Source of the DNA: Micractinium sp. NFX-FRZ
Taxonomy: Eukaryota > Chlorophyta > Trebouxiophyceae > Chlorellales > Chlorellaceae
Assembly (NCBI GenBank): GCA_029339195.1
Contig: JAPTJF010000002.1
Span: 186,001 to 250,000, forward strand
Length of the DNA: 64,000 nt
Reading direction: 5' to 3'
Shown here: positions 22,613-35,415 of the stretch, one piece after another
Layout of the letters: every line of letters starts with the position of its first letter
Numbering within the stretch: position 1 is the stretch's first letter
Position numbers and translations under genes: made by a program
Notes under the pieces: model-generated
Seen by the model: the letters and a program-made list of their open reading frames with translations, nothing else
Told to the model about the DNA's origin: nothing
Databases searched by the model: none

Positions 22613-25600
22613 ATGATGAACCCTGAAATGATGCGCATGGCGCAGGACATGATGAGCCGGATGACGCCGGATCAGGTGGGCTTGTTTGCCGGGAGAGGGG
22701 AGTGGTGGGAGGCTGCCCAAACAGCCCCTGGCTCAGAAGGTTCACTGCTTCGGGATTGAAGCGGGGGAGGAGCAAAGAGAGACAGAGGGAGAGGGACTGC
22801 AGAGCAGCTCTGGATCACGTGGGCTGCTTGCGGACAGGGAGAGGCCGGTTGCTGGCCCTAAAGGGGATGTCGCCGAAGCGGGAGAGGCAGGGGTGGGCGT
22901 GAGCCGCTGCAAGAGCACAGCGCTCCCACCCTGCGCTCCTTCCCATCCTCCCTACCCGGGTGCCCCGCAGATGGCCCAGATGCAGCGGCAGATGGCCAAC
23001 ATGCCGCCCGAGGCGATGCAGCAGGCAATGAGCATGGCGCAGAACGCGACGCCCGAGCAGATTGCGCAGATGCGCGCCGCTGCCTCCACCGTGGCCCCCG
23101 AAACCCTGGTCAGCCAGAGCAGCGCGGCTGCCGACACGCTGGCGGCCCAAGCCAAGTATCAGTACGATGCAGCGGCGCAGCTCAAGGCGGAGGGCAACCG
23201 GCTGCACGGCAGCAAGCTGTGGCGGGAGGCGGCAGAGAAGTATGAGCGCGCGATCGGCAACCTGGCGGGTGCGCCGCTAGCTCTCTGGCAACTGTTGTGG
23301 GTGGTTTGTGGGGGCATCGGCAGTTGGGTTAGAGGTTAGAGGCAGAGGCATGAGCGCGCAGTCACCAAACCTGGCGGGTGGGGAAGGGCGGCGTTGCCAT
23401 TGCTGCATGGGCGGGGTCGTTGTGAGATAGGTGCGGGGCACCTGCCTGCTTGGGTGGAGCAGGGGAGCGGGGGGTGTTGCGCAGGAGGGTGGCATGTGCG
23501 GGAGCCGGGTGGGCAGGCCAATGACTGGCAGGAACACAAGCGCACGCACGTGTGACAAGCAGGGCCCAGCGGAGGAGGGATGTGAGCGGCATGGTGTCTG
23601 CCTGGCATGCCAACCCTCCCTGCCTGTGTCCCCTGGCTCCCGCCTGCAGGGCACACCAGCCAGCACAGCCGCGAGCTGCGCGCCACCTGCCAGAGCAACC
23701 TGGCCAGCTGCTTGCTGCAGCTGGGGCAGTGGCAGCCCTGCGTTGAGATGTGCGGCACCGTGCTGGCCACAGACGCCAGCAACCGCAAGGCGCTGTACCG
23801 CAGGGGTGAGCGGGTGCGGTACTGCCGGGCGGCGGCAGGGGCTGCCTGCCTGCCTGCTCGGCCGGGCGGCATGTGCTGTGCTCGCCGTCTGCCCATGCTG
23901 CCCTGTGCTTCTGAACATCTGGACCCACTGCCCTGCTCTGCTGTTCCTGCACCTCTGCTCACAAGTTGTTCCCGCTCTGCCTGCCTGCCTGCAGGCCAGG
24001 CGCTGTGCGCGCTGGGGCGGTACGAGGCGGCTGTGACCGACCTTCGGCAGGCGGTGAAGCTGTCGCCTGAGAACGAGAAGGAGATTATCAGGGAGAAGCT
24101 GGCGGAAGCCAAGCAGAAGCTGCAGCAGGAGGCACAGGGTGGGTGCACGTCGCAAATTGCAAGAAGCAGGGGAGATGGAGCCTCACACTTCCCGCCCACT
24201 GGCTGCAGCGCATGCGCTGTGCTGTGGGGGCTGCTACCGAACAGCGAGCGCTGCCAACCCAGCTGACTGTTGCCATCCCTGCTGCCTCCTGTGTTCCCGG
24301 CGCAGGCGTGGTGATCGAGGAGGTGACAGAGCCAGCGGCGGCGGACGAGCCGGCACCGGCAGCAGCAGCAGCCCCTGCGGCGGCAGCGGCGGCTCCGGTG
24401 GCGCAGCAGCAGGAGGGCCTGGTTGCTGGGTCAGACACAGACGACGACATGCCGTCGCTGGAGCCGCCCGCCAGCTCAGCGGTTGCTGCCAGCTCAGCGG
24501 CGCCAGCAGCAGCAGCGGCGCGCGCGGCGCCAGCGCCAGCGGCGGGCGCCGGGGCGGCGATGCCGCCCTTCATGCCTCCAGGGGTGGATGCGGCGCGCAT
24601 GCAGCAGGCGCAGGAGATGTTCAAGGTGGGGGGACAGGTTGGTGCATGGGTGGGCTGGGGGCGGTGAGATGGCTGGAGCTGGGCAGGGGCGTGCGGGGCA
24701 GCAGGAGCAGTGGCAGTGCAAGGGCGTGAAGGGGACTGGGGCAGGTCATTCTTGGGCAGGAGCCGGTTGGACACTGGGGTGCCACCCTCCCCGCCCTGGC
24801 CGGCTCCTCACCACACCGCTCTCGTCACCCTTGCCCTTCCCTACTCCCCCTCCCTCTACCTCTGGAGAGCAGCCCACACGTGGCCCGCCAGACCGCCGAC
24901 ATATCGCCAGCCAGTTGCCTTTGCTTACAACCTCCCTCCCTGCCGCCATCGTCAACTGCATTGCCCTCCCAGCTCACCCTCCCTGCCCCTGCCGCCGCCC
25001 CCACCCCCCACCCTGCAGAGCAACCCTGACATGGCGCGCCAGGCGGCCGACGTCATGTCCTCCATGAGCGACGACCAGCTGGCGGCGATGATGGCGCAGA
25101 GCGGCGTGCCGGGCATGAGCCCCGAAATGGCGCGCCAGGCAGCATCCATGATGCGCAGCATGCCGCCGGAGCAGCTGACGGCAATGGCGCAGGCGCAGAT
25201 GGGCGCGGGCGGCGGCATGCCTGGCATGCCTGGCATGCCCGCCATGCCCGCTGCCATGCCTGCTGCGGCGGCGCCGGCAGTGCCTGCGATGCCTGCGGCG
25301 CCGGCGGCAGCGATGGCGGCGGTGCCTGCTGGTAGCAGCCAGGAGGAGCAGATGCGTGCTGCCAGTGAGGCGCTGAAGCAGAACCCGGAGATGATGAAGC
25401 AGGTCCGTCAATGTGCTGAAGGGCTGACCCAAGGGAGGGGGAGCAGGCGGGGGGGAGAGGGAAATGCACAGCTGGCAAGCCTCCGTGAGAAGTCTTCCTC
25501 CCTCCCGCTTCCCAGCTGTGCAGACCTGCTGGGTGCTGCATGCCACAGCTTAGCGCTTTGCCACAGCACTGCGCACTCACAGTAGCACAACCTGTGCCCT

Positions 25601-27575
25601 GCAGGCGGCGGCAATGATGGAGAACATGAGCGAGGAGCAGCTGGCGTCGATGGCATCCATGATGCCGGGAGGGGGCGGCATGCAGGTGGGCCGCACATGC
25701 ACAGAGTGTTTGGATAGCAGGGGCCACCAGCAGGGCGTGGGTGGTGCTGCCGTGCGGGGCATGCAGGGCATGCAGGTGGGCAGCAGGGCATGCAGGTGGG
25801 CAGCAGGGCGCATGGTAAGTAGGTGGCGCGTGCGGAGGCGGTGTGTGCTCAGTGAAGAGCAGCTGGCGGCAGTAGTGGCTGTCGGGATGAGAACCCCGCA
25901 GGTCAATATGGGCGCCCGCTATCCCTTCTGCGCATCTCACACACACGCGCGCGCGCGCGCCTCAGACGACGACACACACGCACACACGCGCATTCTTCCC
26001 CCTGCTTGGCAGACCGACCCCGCGCCCACGTCAAGGTTGCCGGCAAGATGCCCATCAATCCAGTGAACACCCCCTTGTCTTACCTGTTCTCCCACCCGCA
26101 GATCGACCCCGCCCAGATGAAGATGGCCGCCAAGATGATGTCCAGCATGAGCCCCGAAGACATGGAGCGCATGCAGGCCATGGCAGCCTCCATGCAGGGA
26201 GGCGCACACGGCATGGGCATGGCTGGCGGGGCAGCGCTGACTGGCGGCAGCGGGACGGCGGCGGCTGGTGGCATGCCTGGCATGCCGCCTGCCGGCGGGT
26301 TCGACCCCGCCAGCATGCCGCCGGGCATGATGGCGGACATGCAGAAGCGGATGCAGGACCCGGAGATGCTCAAGATGATGAAGGTGGGTGGAGCTAGCTG
26401 CACTTGCAGGGTTGCTGGGGTGGAGAGTGGGTGTTTGGCGGGCACGATGGCGGAGGCATGTGCCGGGCGTGGAGAGGCTCAAAGTGATGCGTGTGCACAT
26501 GTCCTTCTCTCTTGAGTTGGCGGTGGTGAAAGATGCGCATGCCAGCCCAGCCCTGGCGCCCTGCCGCCATCTGCTGTGCACCCAGGTGCCCATGGGGCTC
26601 TGTGTCTGCAAGCCCTCCATGCTCAGGCCCACCTTGCTGTGCTGCGCTTCGCCATGCTGTGCCATGCAGAGCATGCTGAGCATGCGGATGGACCCCGACA
26701 GCCGGCATGCCCTCCATGCTGACTCACGTATCCCATGCTGTGCACGCTGTGCTGCGCTGTGGTGTGCAGGGCATGCTGAAGGGCATGGACCCCGACAGCC
26801 TGGCGTCCATGATGAAGCAGAGCGGGCTCAACGTGACGCCGGAGCAGGCGCGCAGCATGGTGGACAAGCTGGACTCGGTGTCAGGTGGGCTGACAGCATA
26901 GGTACTATGGGCAGAGGGTCAGGTTGTTAGGAGACATAGGGCTGTGTGGACAAGCTGGAGGTTAAGTGTCCGCTTGCATGGGGAGAAACTGGCAATCGGT
27001 GGGTGGCTGTCTGGGTAGCGTGGTGGGTGCGCACGGCAGAAGTCGGACGTCATTGCAAGGGCAGGGTGTTGGGTGCGGTGCTTGGAGGGGGTGGTGCATT
27101 GGGGGGCAGAGGTAGGCGGGTTGCAAGTGTGCAGAGCGATGGTTGGAGGGCACGCTGGGTGGCATCTGGAGGGGTGGGGTGTGGCCTTGCCTTGCAGGTA
27201 TGGCCTTGCAGAAGGACCAGGCAGGGCGGTGCTGATGAGGCGCAGCTTCCTTGTCCGACCCCTCGACAGCATGCTCCCTTGCGCCGACCCCCCACTGCGG
27301 ACAAGCACCTGGGACTGATCGCGCGCCCGTTGGGCTGCGGTGGTGGCAACCTCCAGTGTACTGCATAATCACCGCATGCTCACAATGTCATTACACTGTC
27401 ACCTGCTGCTGCAGACAAGCACCTGGAGCTGATTGCGCGGCTGATGGGCGTGGTGAATGCGGTGGCGGCCACGTACCGCCGCGCCAAGGCCTGGGTGCTG
27501 AGCCAGGGGGCGCTGGCGCTGGCGCTGGCGGTGCTGCTCCTGGCGGTGCTGCTGCGCTGGCTGGGCTGGCTGTAG
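22613..27575 (+). CDS. OEP61: OEP61/TPR7-like tail-anchored TPR docking receptor
   Basis: Ten exons (22613-22675, 22971-23268, 23650-23805, 23995-24138, 24306-24625, 25019-25402, 25605-25685, 26102-26383, 26770-26884, 27415-27575) join in phase to 667 residues. Plant OEP61/TPR7 sits in the chloroplast outer envelope and/or ER and docks Hsp70-bound precursor proteins. It begins MMNPEMMRMAQDMMSRMTPD, the family's N-terminal signature. A clamp-type TPR domain follows (about residues 85-215; EGNRLHGSKLWREAAEKYE, NRKALYRRGQALCALGRYEA), then GVVIEEVTE, Ala-rich linkers, and several Met-rich helical repeats (MARQAADVMSSMSDDQLAAM, MKMAAKMMSSMSPEDMERM). The C-terminus is one hydrophobic segment (LALALAVLLLAVLLRWLGWL), a tail anchor. 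The extra Met/Pro/Gly repeats (GMPGMPGMPAMP) are algal-style insertions. Several introns carry echo copies of their exons. Confidence 0.9.
23341..23380 (+). repeat. Echo copy of OEP61 exon end 23231-23271
   Basis: The intron repeats the end of exon 2, including the donor region (gagcgcgc ... aacctggcgggt), 110 bp downstream. Confidence 0.75.
25764..25875 (+). repeat. Echo copies of OEP61 exon 7 end and middle
   Basis: The intron after exon 7 holds two copies of the exon-end/donor string ggcatgcaggtgggc (25764-25800) and, at 25851-25875, a copy of the SEEQLA coding segment of the same exon (original at 25629-25650). Confidence 0.65.
26666..26703 (+). repeat. Echo copy of OEP61 exon 9 start, upstream of the real exon
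   Basis: The acceptor and first codons of exon 9 (26766-26800) are repeated 100 bp upstream, including gcag, catgctga and atggaccccgacagcc. In frame the copy would read SMLSMRMDPDS, so an alternative exon cannot be excluded. Confidence 0.75.
27297..27326 (+). repeat. Echo copy of OEP61 last exon start
   Basis: The string around the acceptor of the last exon (gcagacaagcacctgg, 27411-27440) appears 114 bp upstream as gcggacaagcacctgg and continues to match through gatcgcgcg. Confidence 0.75.
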
Positions 27576-28341
27576 ACCGGCAAGAACCAAACTGGCGCAC
27601 ACCACACGGATGCCGGTGGAGGGCTGGCGAGCAACACACGCGACCGTGCGCAGTGATGGTTGCGTGCTGGAGTCCAGTGTGCCTCTGTGATGCTGCCAGC
27701 ATTTTGGTGTCACACAAGTGTTTGTGTTTCTTGATGCACTTGCGCAATGTTACTGTAATCAGGCGGTGGCAACAGCGAGATTCCCTAGCGGAGGTTGCCT
27801 TTGCCTGCTGCCGCCGCTCAGCGCCGCCAGTACAGATGCCCACATGGACGGGGGCCGTTCTCTGTGGAAGTCTCTCGCCGTTCTGGATCGCCAATCATCT
27901 TCGTTGCTGCTGCCTTTCCGTCAGAGAGACTTAGCTCCTTTGAGAGCGCAGCACGTCCAGAACTAATTGACAACCGGCTCCACAGCTATCCCTACTCCCG
28001 GCCAGGCTCTGCTGTTGAGTTTTACAATTGAGCACTGAGCAGCGCGCATTCGACAGCTGCGAGGGCGCAATCGATCAAGCACATGGCGAGGACTGGTTGC
28101 TAGCGGTTCTTTAGGGAGAGAACTACAGCGGTGAGGGCATGCAGGGAATGCGCTGCGTCGGCGGGCGCCGCTAAATCGCCGACAGACTTGCACAACCACT
28201 TGCCGCCGCCGCCTCCGCCACCTCTCCGCCTGCCAGCCTCGCCCGCCCTCCCGCCCCAGCTTCCCTTGCCCCGCCACCCACTGCCGCCCCCGCCCTGCTG
28301 TGCACGCCATTCCACCCGATTCGGAAGCGCAGCACCCACAA
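27576..28341. other. Intergenic region OEP61 to ABC transporter
   Basis: 3' UTR of OEP61 and promoter/5' UTR of the ABC gene, which run in the same direction. No coding sequence seen. A TGTAA at 27754-27758, about 180 bases after the stop, is a good poly(A) signal candidate. Confidence 0.5.
27754..27758 (+). promoter_or_regulatory. Candidate TGTAA poly(A) signal of OEP61
   Basis: TGTAA pentamer about 180 bases after the OEP61 stop codon, in the sequence ttactgtaatc. The distance is typical for green-algal 3' UTRs. Confidence 0.5.
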
Positions 28342-31300
28342 ATGCGGGCCGCAGCGGCGCTGTGGCTGACCTGGGCGGTGAAGCTGGGGGTGTGCACTGC
28401 CGCCACGCTGTACCCGCTGCGCGGCGACCTCTGGCGCCTGGGCCGCCTGAGGGACCTGCTGGAGCCCTACACCTTTGCCAACAGCAACCTGGATGTCTGG
28501 CTGCTGGTGCTGCTGCACACCTTTGTGATGGCGGTGCTGCTGAGCCGGGTGACCTCGCCGCGCCGCCGCTTCAGCGGACTCGTGGTGCTGCCCAACTATG
28601 GCAAGGTAGGCGGGTGTGGAGGGAGAGGCGGCAGGGAGGTGTGCGTGGGACGGGTGCTAGCGCAGGGAGGCGGCTTGCTGCCGTGCATGCTGTGGTCAAT
28701 GTTGGGTACTGGCGAGCCTGGCCATGAGCAGACCTTGTGCGCTAGTGTGCTGTGCCCTGCCCTGCCTACCAGGACAGCCTCTGCCGCCCTGCCATGTGCT
28801 GGTCCGTCCCGGCCTGCCCACCCCTGCCTGCTGTCGGCCTGCCGCACCCCTTCTCCCCCCCACCCTGCCAGGTGCGGCACGGCCTCTACTGGTCCTGCAC
28901 CCTGTTTGAGCTGCTGCTCCTGGGCAAGGCGGTGGTGGTGGCAGTGGCAGGGGAGGAGCGGGTGCTGCCGCCGCCGCCCGAGGCGCCCCGAGGGCACTCG
29001 GGCCTCCTCTGCATGTACGTGTGCATCGTGGCCGCCCTGCTCAGCTCCTTCCTCGAGGGCTGGCTGTCCCAGCGCCTGGTGGCGCGCTGGCGCAAGCAGG
29101 GCGAGGCGGCAGAGGGGGCGAGCGCCAGCAGCCGCGGCGGCAGCTTCCGCAGCACCAGCGGCGGCAGCACCGGCGGCAGCAGCAGTGGCGGCGGAGTGGC
29201 GGAGCCGCTGCTTGGGAAGAGCGGGGATTCGCAGGTGGGCAGTGCTGGAAGGGTATGTTGGGCCGTGGGCGTGTCTGTGCAGGCATTCATCTGAACCTTG
29301 CAAAACCCTGTGCTTCCACCTCCTGTGGGCGCCCTGCCAGTTGGGCTGCCCCTGTCAGCCGCCGGCTGTCGCCTCCCCCGCCGCTTGCCGCCCCCGCTCT
29401 CTGCGGCACACCATGCTTGTGCCTGCGACACATGCTCAACTGCCAACCCTGCACCGACCTGCATCTGGAAGCCCCCTTTGCATGTGTTCCTCTGTCCCCG
29501 CAGGACAAGGACAGTGCCACGATACCGGAGCTGATCCTGCTGTCGGCGCCCGACGCACACATCCTCATGCTCGCCTTCACCGCCGGCGCGGCGGCGGCGC
29601 TGGGCCAGGCAAGCCGTCGCTACTTGTCGAGCCTGCATGCAGTTCCCTAGCGAAAGGTCGGCAATGCTTGCTGCTTGCTGCTTGCTGCTGTGCTGGTGGT
29701 CTCCGCACCACTCCCTCGCGTACTCCCTCCCACGTCTCCTCCCATGTCCACGCTCCCTTCCTCACACCCTCCTCTCCTCCCTCAACCTCCCTCATGGCGC
29801 AGGCCCTGATCCCCTACTACACCGGTGGGTGGGTGGGTCTGCTTGCTTTAAGGCTCGGCCTGCCCCAGTAGCCCTCAAACCAGTGGCCGAGGCCTGCTGC
29901 CAGCTCCCCTGGAGGCCACACGCCTCACCCCAGCAGGCCCAGCACGCCCTCTATCACACTAAATCGATAGAGTGCTGCTGATGCAGGCATGCCACGTCAG
30001 CAGCATGCCCAACCCTTCCTGCCTTTGCTTCCTACTTCTTGTACCCGCCTGTCATTCTTCCCTGCAGGCAAGATCATAGACTTTGCCTCCATCGACCCCG
30101 ACCCCCACGCCTTCAAGGCCACCACCCTTAAGATGCTGGTGGTGGCGCTGGGGTGCGCTGTGTTCACAGGCGTGCGCGGCGGCCTCTTCACGGTGCGTAT
30201 GTGTGTTGGGGAGGGGCGGGGCGGGGCGGGGCAGGGCAGGGTGTAGTGGCCTCTACAGGGTGTTCACACAGGGCTGGGCGGGGCTGGGCGGGACAGGGCA
30301 GGTGGAGTGCTCAGGCGCAGCGTGCACAGCATCAGCAGCTGTGCTGACTGGCAGGAGCTCTTTCTCGTGCCCTCCATACTTTGCGCCCACGATCTTTCTT
30401 TCATGTGCCTCCCTTGCCGCCCTCAACTCGTCTCCAGGTGGCTATGACGCGCCTCAATGTGCGCCTGCGGCAGAAGCTGTTCGACTCGCTCATGAAGCAG
30501 GCCAGTGGGGGCCAATGAGGGGGGGTGCCTGCTAATCTCCTATGCCATTGCGAGCCCCATTGATCAGAGTTATGAGGCAAACTTCCATCGCCTGAACTGC
30601 TACACACTGCCAAGTGTCCCTTGCGCAATCTTCACCGACTTCGTCCTCGCACGGCGCCAGGTTTTTTTCCTTCCAAATCGTGCACCCCCTTGTGCCATTT
30701 TCCGACCTGCAGGACGCCGGGTTCTTTGACACCACGCGGACGGGCGAGGTGACCAGCCGGCTGAGCGCCGACACCACCACGGTCAGCGACCAAATCTGCC
30801 TCAACCTCAACGTCATGCTGCGCTCGGCAACGCAGGTGATGGTGAAAGGGGCAGTTTGGGCGCAAGTGTGGCAGGGCAGGTGAGGGTGGGCAAGGGGCAG
30901 GTGGGGGCAGGTGAGGGCAAGCCCTGCCTCGTCTGTGCAGCATTCGGACATGGGCCACATGCACCCGGCACCCTCGCAGGCCGCCATGAGACTAATCCTC
31001 ATGTTGGTTGCCCCATCTACATGCCATGCCTGCTCATACCTTCCCACTCATGCCCTCCACGGCCCCGCACCTCTTCAGGCGTCCTTGTGGCTTGTTTCAC
31101 GTCCTCTTCCTGCTGGCATCTCAACACTCTGCATGCTCTCCTCCCCCACGTGCCCCTCTCTGCTGCCTACCCCTCCCAACCCCCTTCAGGCCGCCATGGT
31201 GCTGGTCTTCATGTTCTCCGCCTCCTGGCGCCTCACCGTCGTCACATTCGTCATGATCCCGCTCGTGCTGGCGGTCTGCAAGGTGGGGCGGGCCTGGCCA

Positions 31301-34300
31301 GCCTCACAACGCTCTCACCATAAGCATTACCACCGCCAGAAACTGCCCCATGCTGCCCATCACTTGGAGTGCCTGTCTGTGTTGGCAGCTTGCTTGCGTT
31401 CGCTCGGCGGACATAACTGATTTCAGCGGCGTTCACAACCACTAATTCACGCTGTAACAGTTGCCACTCACAAGTGATCAGGTCCCGCTCATAGTCTGCA
31501 GTGTACACCGCTCGTTTCACGATATGCACCATTCAATTTCCCAAGGATCACACACCGCCCCCTGCACCACACAGGTGTACGGCGCCTACTACCGCAAGCT
31601 GAGCAAGAAGGTGCAGACGGAGCTGGCGGAGGCCAACAGCGTGGCGGAGGAGGCGCTGAGCAGCATGACCACCGTCAAGGCGCACGCGGCGGAGGACTCC
31701 ACGCAGGCGGCCTACGCAGCCAAACTGAGGCGCTTCTACACCCTGCAGCGCAGGTAGGGTTCAGGGGGGGCGGCGCGCTGAGGGTGTGTGCCGCGCTGGG
31801 GCCCTGGTTGCTGTGCGTTGCCAAGCTGCGCTGCACTGAGATCGCGCTGCGCATTGGAGAGGTGGGGAGCCTTGAGAGCAGCAACCGTAGCCGCCCTTTT
31901 TTGCATTCCACACCCTGCCTCTTTTTGAAATACCCGGTTTGTGAATCAAACGTGGCCGGCCCCACCTCTCCCCCCCCCCCCCCTGCCTCCCTGCCCCCCG
32001 CACGTACAGCCCCGCCCACAATCCCACAATGAATCGGTGGACTCAACATTTTCTTGACCACCTCCCTCCTCGTTCCTTACCTTCTCCCCGCCGCAACTGC
32101 CTTCCTCCCTCCCCGCAGCGAGGCTGTTGCCTACGCCCTCTACATGACGACCAACACCTTCCTCTCAGCTGCCGTTGTGGCGGCGGTCCTGTTCTACGGC
32201 GGCACCCTGGTGCTGCGCGGCGCCATGAGCGCCGGCAGCCTCGTCAGCTTCATGCTCTTCCAGCAGTCCCTGAGCGGTTCATTTCAGGTGAGTTGGGTTC
32301 TCAGCCCGCCCTGTCCCAGCAGGACAGCAGGGCGGGGTGTTTGTAGGGGCAGGGGCGGGCGGGCATCTTGCTCTTCCAGCGATCCCTCAGCGATTGCATC
32401 CATTCCAGGTGAATGGGCAGGCCTTGTCACGCTGCGGCACATCACACGCACGGGCCGTGCTGCCACCGCCATGCCACCACACAGTGCCTTCCCAGCTGGC
32501 CTCCTCTGCGGCAGCCTCCCAGGCATCACCTGCCATGTGCACACACACACATCCAACACAGCCACCCCACCCCGCCATCTCAATACCCCCCGGGGCCCAC
32601 CTTCCTCCCCCTTGTCTCCTGCAGGCACTGGGCGACGTGTTCTCCGCCCTGTCGGCCGCGGTGGGTGCCGCCGACAAGGTTGTGGAACTGATGAAGCGGC
32701 AGCCGGCGGTGGCGGAGATGGGCACCTTGGTGCCGTCCTCCTTTGCCGGCAAAATCACTCTGCAGGTGGGAGGGGCGGGCAGGCAGGGCAGTGGGATTGA
32801 CGCGGGTGTGGGGCAGGCGGGATGGCTGTGGGTGGCAGCGGGCGGCACACGGAGGTGGGGTGGTGGGCGGCGGCCGGGGAGCAGGAGCAGCCTGATTTTC
32901 CCACCCACCTCATACCTGGCTGCCATGGATGGTTCCCGTCCCGCCCCCTTCCTTCACACTGCGGGGCATCAGCTCCCACTGTCTCCCCGAAGATGAGCCC
33001 TGCCCTGCTGCTGTGCCACCCAGGTGTAGCCTCAACTCAGCTCACCCTTTTCTGAACCTCGTGCCTGCACCCCACCCCACCCCACCCCACCCCACGCCGC
33101 CCTCCCCCGCCCGCCCCGGCAGGACGTGAGCTTCCACTACCCGGCCCGCCCCACGCTGCGCGTGCTGAGCGGGCTCAGCCTGACGGTGCGGCCCGGAGAG
33201 ATTGTGGCGCTGGTGGGGCCCAGCGGCGGCGGCAAGAGCAGCATCGTCAAACTGGTGGAGCGCTTCTACCTGCCGGAAGAGGGTGAGGGCGGGAGGAAGG
33301 GGGGAGGGGGGTGGGCGGGGTTCCTTGCTGTGCGTCTTGCCACCTTGGTGCATGAAGGTGGGTGCCAGATGCGGGCAATACGTTGCCAGATTCGAGACTG
33401 TTTCATGCAACTCGACATGGTGAATGGGGGTACGCGTTGGCGAGGCCCGGAGAAGCCTTTGCCCTGTGGGCGTACGGTGGCGAACAGCTCTGTTGTGCAG
33501 CAGTGGGAAGGAGACCTCACACCATCCGGACCGCCCTGCCCAACTCCCGCTTTGCCACCCTTTGCCCGCAGGCCGCGTGCTGATTGACGATCGCCCGGTG
33601 GGCGACTACAACCGCAAGTGGCTGAAGCAGCGGGTGGCGCTGGTCAGCCAGGAGCCGGTGCTGTATGCGCGCAGCATACGCAGGTGGGGGGAGGGTGTGC
33701 TGCGTAGAAAAACAATGCCTGGAAAGTTGAATGTGGGAGAGTGGCTGAGTTGACCCGTTGGCGGGGTTGGCATGTGCCGTGCTAGCCAGGCTGGTCTGTG
33801 TGGGTGCTGTGTGGGTGCAGCACACGCAGGCGCGTGCCGGCTCCGGGGTGTGCAGCATGCTGGCTGGGTTGCCCTCTGGTCTGCCTTGCCAGCTCGCCCC
33901 TTCCTTTGGCCCCCCTCCTCTGTGCAGGAACATACTGTATGGGCTGGAGGAGCAGGATGGGCTGCCTGCCGATGAGCTGCCCACCCAGGAGGACGTGGAG
34001 CAGGCAGCCAGGTGTGGCAGTACATGGGAAGCCGCTGCTTAGCATACCTGTGCCCCTGCCTGTGCAACTTCTGGCTGCTCAAGCGCGCTGCAGGCTGGCC
34101 GACGCACACTGCTTCCTTCTGCCGCTCCCCTGGAGCGATCCACGTTTGCACTGATCTGAGCCTCCCTGAGCCTGCGCGCCCGTGCTCCCCCTGGCCTGCC
34201 GCTCACACCTGCAGGCTGGCCAATGCGCACGACTTCATTTGTGCGCTGCCGGAGGGTTACGACACGGAGTGCGGGGAGAAGGGGGTGCAGCTAAGGTGAG

Positions 34301-35415
34301 GCGCGTGAGGGGCGATGGCTGTTTGGGCAGGAGGGGGGCAGTGTGGCAGTGGGGCAGGTCGGCAGCACAGCTGGAGGGCTGCACAAGAGATAGTGCCTGC
34401 AGTGGGCGCAGCTGTGCATCAAGAGAACTTGCCCAAGCGGTTGGTCTTGTGCCCAGCAGAGCACATGTTTGCCTGCCTGCTGACCCTTCCTGCCGCCGCC
34501 TCCCATGGCATGCGTTCCCCTGCCTACCTGCTGCGTAGCGGCGGGCAGAAGCAGCGAATAGCGATTGCGCGTGCGCTGGTGCGGCGCCCCGCGGTGCTGC
34601 TGCTGGATGAGGCCACGTCAGCGCTGGATGCCGACAGCGAGGCGGTGGTGCAGGTGCGTAGGCTGTGCATGCACGTGAAGCCTGGTTGTCTTCTGCTGGG
34701 GCCATGTCAGCGCTGGATGCTTGCCAGCGAGGCTGAGGTGCAGGTCAGTCAATTGCTTTCAGCTTGCCTGATGCCTGCCCTACTTGGAGGCATGCCGTTG
34801 CAGCTCTGCCAGCACGTCAATGGGTGTGTAGCAAATGGGTGTGCCAGCGCGGTCCTGGGTTCGCTCCCCTGTCCTCATCATGATGTTGTGCGTTTCCTTT
34901 CTCCTCCTGCCTGCTTGCCTGCCTGTCCCGCCTGCAGGAGGCCCTGGACCGCACAATGAAGAACCGCACGGTGCTGGTCATTGCACACAGGTGGGCAGGC
35001 AGGCAGCTCGGTGGGTGGGCGGCTGGGTGCCCTCACAAGTGGCTGGGATGCTGTTATGATGCATTGATGGAGGACAGGCGTCCTGCAGGAAGGCATTCTG
35101 ACGGCGGATGCCCTGCCGCCTGCCCGGGCCTCCTCTTGTCACGGCCCCGTCAACGGCTCTGTGCTTTGCTTTGCTGTGCACGCTGCGCCGTGCCGTGCCT
35201 GCAGGCTGTCCACTGTGCAGGACGCCCACCGCATCATCGTCATCCAGCGTGGCCAGGTGGCGGAGCAGGGCACGCACGAGGCGCTGCTGGAGGCGGGCGG
35301 GGTGTATGCCAGCCTGGTGCGCCGCCAGCTGGCACGTGCCCCCAGCTCCTCGGCCCTGCTGCACTCTGCCAGCTCCGCCTCGCTCTTCGGTGGCAACAGC
35401 GGCATCCTCAGATAG
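28342..35415 (+). CDS. TAPL/ABCB9-like ABC half-transporter (ABCB family)
   Basis: Eighteen exons join in phase to 820 residues: 28342-28605, 28872-29234, 29504-29608, 29803-29824, 30068-30192, 30438-30500, 30713-30835, 31190-31282, 31575-31753, 32119-32287, 32625-32765, 33123-33282, 33572-33683, 33928-34011, 34215-34295, 34539-34653, 34938-34990, 35205-35415. About four N-terminal hydrophobic segments (TMD0-like, residues 1-210) come first, then the ABC transmembrane domain ([37 protein letters not shown]). The nucleotide-binding domain has Walker [10 protein letters not shown] (about 581-589), a Q-loop [11 protein letters not shown], signature LSGGQKQR, Walker [13 protein letters not shown] and H-loop IAHR. 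The TMD0 plus the TAP-like NBD suggest a lysosome/vacuole-type peptide half-transporter acting as a homodimer; substrate unknown. Exon 4 is only 22 nt. The introns after exons 3 and 6 have GC donors. Confidence 0.92.
32362..32413 (+). repeat. Echo copy of ABC exon 10 end with donor
   Basis: The exon end and donor at 32245-32293 (atgctcttccagcagtccct to ttcaggtgag) are repeated about 117 bp downstream as ttgctcttccagcgatccct to ttccaggtga, including a usable GT donor. Confidence 0.8.
34700..34745 (+). repeat. Echo copy of ABC Walker B exon end
   Basis: Bases 34611-34655, encoding [14 protein letters not shown] plus the donor, recur 89-90 bp downstream with one extra base and a few changes. 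Confidence 0.8.

Noticed and set aside
26666..26718. Real alternative exon in OEP61
   Set aside because: It opens in frame as SMLSMRMDPDS but soon diverges and has no good donor; kept as an echo copy, not a called exon.
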